DNA of 64,000 nt. Origin: Sabellastarte sp. h YS-2021. Taxonomy: Eukaryota > Annelida > Polychaeta > Sabellida > Sabellidae. The position numbers and the translations under genes were made by a program. The stretch covers positions 25,417,464 through 25,481,463 of the forward strand of contig OZ024929.1 in assembly GCA_964017235.1 (NCBI GenBank), read 5' to 3'. A model generated the notes under the pieces. The model ran no database searches, was not told the origin of the DNA, and saw nothing but the letters and a program-made list of their open reading frames with translations. Below, piece after piece: positions 59,149 through 64,000 of the stretch (the stretch's first letter is position 1; each line of letters opens with the position of its first letter).

Positions 59149-59817
59149 TAGTGCTGTCGCGACACTCGCTACTTCCGATTCTATCATTTGCTAGGTCTAT
59201 AAAGAGCGATAATCTGATGCGTTTTTTCAGATCTGATTGCAAAGGTAGTAGCATATTTATATAATAAAGATAGAATATATTTAACAGTGAAGGATTATTC
59301 AGCATTTTAAAAGATATTTTCAGCCTTTTGACAACACAGTCCATACAAATCTAGTCACATGACCTATCAGGAAAGCATTAAACCCTTGCTCGAATGTAGT
59401 TTCGGAATTGCATCTTTATTTTTATTTCTGTTTTTTTTTTTTTGCACTTGGTAAGTTAATTTAATTGACGTAAAGCTTTCAAGTAATCTTTAAAAACACT
59501 GAAGTTCTATTTATTTGAGGTGTACATGATATTACGTAGCCATTATGTAGCACTTTATAAAGTTGGAATTAGATAATTATTTTAATTTACTGACGGTTTT
59601 CAAAGTGTTCCTACGTTTGACAATGCATAAACAAGCGAAATGAAAGGGCAAATATGACCCTAAAATGATGTTTTCAGGTGAGAAACAAAATATTATTTTA
59701 TATTTTAATTAAATAGCTTTGTTTTGAGGTGAGTTTATGAAGTCGACATATGTCGGTACTTGGTTGGCCAACGTGGGCGAGATCCGATGTTATTTGTACC
59801 AGTGAGTGACAGCACTA
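59149..59817. mobile_element. hAT MITE, duplicated copy
   Basis: Second copy of the 57631 element, with the same CTTATAAC duplication (59141-59148 and 59818-59825), produced by the segmental duplication and not by transposition. Confidence 0.9.
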
Positions 59818-60163
59818 CTTATAACTCCATTATTATTGGTTCTAGAGGTTTGCAATGTGAAACTAACCTATAGGAAATCATGGGCTGGGAATGTTCTGAT
59901 GTGTTCAGATTTGACCTTGGACCCCTCCTTCAAGGTCAAATGAGGACACCCAAAGTTAAAAGTGCTTATGACTCACTTATTATTGGTCCTAGAGGTTTGC
60001 AATGTGAAACCAACGTATAGGAAATCATGGGTTGGGAATCTTTTGATGTGGTCAGGTTTGACCTTGGGTCCCTCCTTCAAGGTCAAACGATGGTTCACTG
60101 GCTTTGGTGATTTGTCTTTCCGGTGGATAAAGATTTGCATCGGTCATCGATGCGTAGGTCTAG

Positions 60164-60538
60164 TTGTTTGATGATGTTTTCTTGATCGGGTGAGTTTGTA
60201 ATTTTTCCAGCAAGTTGTGTTTTATTTGTACTTCCCTTTTAGTATTTTAGACAGTCAAAAGTAATTAAAATCAAAGTTAGAGTATTTTTGTGCTAAATTA
60301 CAAATGATAAAGACAAGATAAAACAAAAAATCCTTTATACTTTCAGATATTTTTTACATAAGAAAAAAAACTTGTGGGTATACATTATATCCCTGAGTTG
60401 TTTATTTTTTACATATAATATGTTATTTCTGAATATAATAACCATTCTCTGCTTCAACTGTTTACATGAAATTGGTACTGTATAATTAAAGCCATAATAT
60501 TTTAAATAATAAGATGTTTTTGTTCTGTTTTCTTTTAG
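60164..60538. other. Sequence between the repeat nest and the SKIC8 exon
   Basis: AT-rich, ending in a T-rich tract and the acceptor TTTTCTTTTAG. The missing SKIC8 start codon is not found in frame here. Probably intron 1. Confidence 0.5.
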
Positions 60539-61649
60539 TTTGCATTGGTGTATAAAGAGGAACAAGGTATGATAACTACACAAGCAAAAATAAATTACAC
60601 AGATCCTTGTAAAAATTAAATGTTGCAAACTGTGCAACATTGTAGAGTTTTTAAGAATGTGTATTTAATTATATAAAGTTATCAAGAATTTGTGTAAACT
60701 ATTTGATGATGACATTTCTACTTATATTCAAATAACATTAAATTACTACAGAAAAGCCACTATCGGAAAGAAAAATCAGGATTTTATGAGACATGGACAT
60801 GCCTTCCCTAAAAACTAGGGTGACATAACTGTCATGGTAACAGCCTTGGTTGTCATTTGTCAGTAGAGTGTTTTTGTTTGAACAGAATTTTAGTTAGTTA
60901 TTGGCAAAAATTAACCTGAATACACTTGTGAATGTGTTCTGTGTACAGCACATGAGGACAGTATCTGGAGCTGTGCCTGGGGTCGCAGTGAAAACGATGG
61001 CTCAGAGTATATCGTCACAGGATCTGTAGATGACACTGTCAAAGTTTGGAAGTGGTAAATACTTGAATGGACACTGATTTGTGTACAACTTTCATGTTTC
61101 CTTTGTTGATTTCACAAGAATTTTAATATTTGCAAAATTGGTGATATGAAACAATAAGGGAGTAATCTTTGCTGTTATAGTTTGTAACGACACGGATACA
61201 ATTTCCACATATGGATAAAATGTGGTTGTCTGGAATATAATGCAAGTCATTGGTTAGCATGAAGCATGTTTGAAAAAATTATTGCCAAAGATGAAAATTA
61301 CCCTAAACCACATTCAGATTGCTGCTGGGTTTACTAGTATTTCAGATAATATTGTTGCAATTTAGATAATTGTCCAGTAATCAGTTTAAATAAATGCCTT
61401 TTTTTGAATGCCCGCACCCCTCCATCCCAAATAATTCTACCTATATAAGATTTCTAGATGAGGGTAAATATCAATAGGAAGGTTCCCTAACCATCTGATA
61501 TTTCTGTATGAGGACTTTGTACTTATCAGACCTACACTTACAGGTGTTATATTTCTGTGTTAGGCATCAGGAGAAGCTGGAGTTGAAGTACACTCTAGAG
61601 GGTCACCAGTTGGGTGTGGTGTCAGTGGACATCAACGTTCGAGGCTCCA
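60539..61649 (+). CDS. SKIC8: SKIC8/WDR61 WD-repeat protein, exons 2-4 (partial)
   Basis: Exons 60539-60566, 60949-61054 and 61564-61649, each bounded by AG/GT, join in phase. They read [29 protein letters not shown], then [16 protein letters not shown], and [20 protein letters not shown] followed by VDINVRGSS. This follows the N-terminus of animal SKIC8/WDR61 closely, covering WD repeat 1 and the start of repeat 2. The protein is a seven-bladed propeller that serves the cytoplasmic SKI complex (exosome cofactor) and the nuclear PAF1 complex. The start codon exon is missing: the human protein has four or five more residues before this point, so a tiny coding exon must lie upstream. Later exons are beyond 64000 or unrecognised. 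Introns carry LINE debris. Confidence 0.92.
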
Positions 61650-62124
61650 GTAAGTACTCTTTCCTTGTGCAGTAAGAATGTGAATGTATTCTTTGGTTTT
61701 GGTTTTGCTAGTATAGCCTTGAAAACCATTGAAAATGGTGTAATCAGGGTTATAACAATATGAGAAAAAAGAAATTAGCGGAAAATCTACAGTATAAAGA
61801 TGTGTTTACAAGAAGATACTTTGACAGGATTGTTTCCTGTTCAATCTGAAAAGGGTTTGATCGGCATACTCAGCTGGTTAAACTTGCTTTAACTACAGTT
61901 ATTAAAACCCCATTATTGAAACGGAGTACATACACTGAGCCATGGTGGACATGTAGACAATATACAATCAATTGCAATTTGATTCTGTTTACATTACAGG
62001 CATTGCCCTAGACTAGACAATAATCTCCTTACACTGCCAAGTTACAGCTGGTACATCACTAGCCTAGTTTCAAAACTCTGCATTCTGGGGGACACAGCCC
62101 CCTATTAATTGCAAGTCAAGTTAC
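61650..62124. other. SKIC8 intron
   Basis: Follows the strong donor GTAAGT at 61650. No exon with WD-repeat similarity was recognised up to the LINE fragment. Confidence 0.5.
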
Positions 62125-62126
62125 TA

Positions 62127-62640
62127 ATATATATATATATATCTTTATTCGTACCCAGAGTACAATTATAAAAGTACAATTATAATAAAGAATAATTGGT
62201 TAATGCCATACACTTATTACAATGACAAGAAAAGAAACATCAGATCTATTTACAAAAGTATATGATCATCTCGTTAATTTCATCCAATGAAAATAGAGAA
62301 TGTTTGTAATCTCTCATCTTTATAAGATCAATGACATTTGATACAACTACATAATCATCCGTGTTTAACGGACTAAAAGTGGACTTAATGAGTTTATTTA
62401 CCTTAATATAACTTGCTGGTTCATATTTTGAATATTTGACACTGTATCTATACCATATGTAGTTTATATTTTTGCATATTGTGGAATCACTTCCATTTAG
62501 TGCTAATTCACCGCATACTTTTACAATAGTATTACTACTTGAGATAACAGATTGAAAGAACTTTACAAAACGTAAATGAATTTGACTCTCAACTGAAATA
62601 TCATTAACAGTGAAATGTTCATTACCTATAGTCGTGGATT
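62127..62640 (-). mobile_element. 5'-truncated LINE 3' end in a SKIC8 intron
   Basis: A minus-strand frame without its own ATG reads IHLRFVKFFQSVISSSNTIV, KVCGELALNGSDSTICKNIN, then SLDEINEMIIYFCK and a stop at 62246. This is the style of the C-terminal domain of marine-invertebrate LINE ORF2 proteins. It ends in an ATATAT tail at 62127-62143, consistent with a retrotransposon 3' end. No target-site duplication was found. Family not determined. Confidence 0.5.
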
Positions 62641-64000
62641 GAGTTAACTACACCCAGGTTAACTTGAAATATCCCATGTCAAACATGATTACTGTTTTGT
62701 GAACTCATACATTAATCATCATCTTTCAGATAATAACATCACAAGCCAAAAATTCCTGAAAATTATCAGGATTTTAATTATAAAACACATAATTTGCTTG
62801 ATTATCTGTACTACCTCATTATAAAAACATAATGATATGGGTGTAGAACTGCACGTTTTACAGTGTGTTAGAAAGGAAGTCTTTCTTATAAACATGTACA
62901 TGTGTATTTTATATATGTAGACTTCCCAACACAAGTGTTTGACAGTTGACAAAACATGTAATAGATAGTGCTCTCTTATTGCTCTCGTGATGCCTGTGGT
63001 GCCCCTATGTTTTTCTCATGGTGGACTTGTAGTTTATGTTCCTAGTCATTCCATAGACAATTCTGGCCGATTATAATTGTGTAAGTGTGGCATACAAACA
63101 TTTTTTTTTTGCAATTTGTAACCCCACTAACACTTTTAAGATTTTGGAGTATTAAAGTTTGTGGTTGTTCCACAGCCTAAACCCGTGCATAGATTATTGT
63201 TCAAATTTTCAGGATATGTTTACCCCAAGAAAATCTGGAGCTAAGTAGGTTTTTTGGGGTATCTCGCAATAAATGTTACCATGGCAACACTTTACAGATT
63301 TTTGGGTATTATACTTTCACAGGCTAAACCTGTTCATGGATTCTCACCAAATTTTCAGTATATTTTTTTTTTTTTTTTTTTTTGTATAAATAATTTTATT
63401 TACCCTTTTTTCACAATAACTTCTTCATCTGGGTGGGCTAGGGTAGCAAACCCACCATCAGACTGCTAACAAACATATCATACACAGTATGATGTGACAT
63501 TGAAATAATGATACATTACAAGTAGTACAAAAATAGATACCGTTTACTAAAATCATTTTCATTTTTTTTTTTCGATTCTTGTGACCTTACAAATTATACA
63601 TATAAAATAAAAATATAAAATTACTAGCACAGATATAGGTAATTTGTACTTAGTATAACATTCATTTGTAACTTTTAGGAAAAAAAAAAAAATTAATTTT
63701 GCAAACTCACAGGTGTAAATGTTTATCAATCTGACAAATAACCTTGATCAAGTATTACTATACTTCACTAAAAGTTACAATCATTTTACATTAAATACTT
63801 AAATTAAAAGACTTAGGAATGTGTATTTTCAAGAAACTTCCTTTTTAATACTACACATGTACTTCATTTACATCTCAGTCTAGGAGGTACAGAAAAGTAA
63901 ACTATGATTTTTTTTTCTTTCTTTTTTTATGTCTGATTTAGATGAAATACAATAGACTCTACAATATTCTGTAAATGTCTAACTTGTGCATTTCCCAATG
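62641..64000. other. No exon identified; repeats and a poly(A)-type tail
   Basis: Two diverged copies of a roughly 145-bp unit (AACACTTT, AGATTTT, GGAGTATTAAAG/GGGTATTATACT, CACAG-CTAAACC, TTTTCAG) lie at about 63125-63225 and 63280-63360. On the minus strand 63530-63363 ends AATAAAATTATTTATAC followed by about 20 A, like the 3' end of a retrotransposed sequence. No SKIC8 exon was recognised. Confidence 0.45.

Larger units (their letters stand above)
58759..59941 (+). repeat. Segmental duplicate, copy B
   Basis: Copy of 57241-58424. Differences include gccaTggtgg for gccaCggtgg, GGCCGGGG for GGCCAGGG, and AAAGTTGG for AAAGTCGG. The 334 bp between the copies are 147-bp units that match 53660-53983 almost exactly. 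Confidence 0.93.
53026..60163 (+). mobile_element. Helentron-like element, expanded and invaded (7.1 kb)
   Basis: Left end GTATCCGGTGGATAC is palindromic. CCGGTGGATA recurs at 60120-60129, followed by a perfect 6-bp hairpin GCATCG-gtcat-CGATGC (60137-60153) and the end CTAG (60160-60163) before TTG. The core is an array of about 147-bp units. Nested inside are a second Helentron-like element (53984-57240), two copies of a SINE and two copies of a hAT MITE. I infer one original element because both termini match in sequence and structure and core units are found on both sides of every insertion. It ends 375 bp before the first visible SKIC8 exon. Confidence 0.65.

Noticed and set aside
57283..59344. 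Four similar 128- and 161-codon minus-strand frames
   Set aside because: They run across the SINE, the hAT MITE and flanking repeat units, and occur twice only because of the segmental duplication.
60164..60200. SKIC8 first exon ending at CGG|GTGAGT near 60188
   Set aside because: The only ATGs just upstream meet an in-frame stop before the donor, and the region borders the Helentron-like right end.

Overview
This is a eukaryotic, AT-rich, repeat-dense window from an animal genome, most likely a bivalve (or closely related) mollusc. I infer this from intron-containing animal genes, tRNA-derived SINEs of a mollusc-like build, and a mixture of PIF/Harbinger, hAT, MULE, CR1/Jockey-type LINE and Helitron/Helentron-like repeats. 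No prokaryotic or viral gene organisation is seen.

Two host genes can be supported. On the minus strand, four exons at 42850-38603 splice cleanly, with phases 1, 1 and 2, into a 385-residue low-complexity protein. An AT-hook (RRGRPRK) is created across its last splice junction. I do not recognise the family. On the plus strand, three exons at 60539-61649 encode the start of SKIC8/WDR61, the WD-repeat subunit of the SKI and PAF1 complexes. The gene runs out of the window and its start codon exon was not located.

Most other recognisable sequence is mobile. From left to right: a SINE (698-925); a Helentron-like element with tandem cores (1984-3674); 61-bp and 84-bp tandem repeats (3785-4180); a small hAT-like element (6063-6283); a GATC-rich MITE (6526-6970); a fold-back array of about 42-bp units beside a MULE transposase remnant (8590-10641); a LINE split by a MITE (11165-13050); two non-autonomous Harbinger relatives (13279-14145); a complete autonomous Harbinger transposon with two genes, TIRs and a TTA duplication (16168-21129); degenerate repeats (21.7-33.5 kb); a hAT element with a BED-finger remnant inside the host gene's first intron (40812-42141); more MITEs (44403-45386, 45485-45773, 47115-47595); a second fold-back locus carrying a SINE (47816-48690); and a further Helentron-like element (49966-51036).

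The most striking part is 53026-60163. A Helentron-like element built of about 147-bp tandem units has been invaded by a second Helentron-like element with a 351-bp tandem core, by a SINE and by a hAT MITE. The SINE+MITE block was then duplicated with almost no divergence. This nest ends about 375 bp upstream of the first visible SKIC8 exon. At least six elements share one terminal architecture: a 5' palindrome, one arm of it repeated near the 3' end, a short 3' hairpin, and a CTRR-like terminus before TT or T.

Long stretches (about 22.6-29.9, 33.5-38.6 and 42.9-44.4 kb) show no gene I can defend. Some may be intron or UTR.
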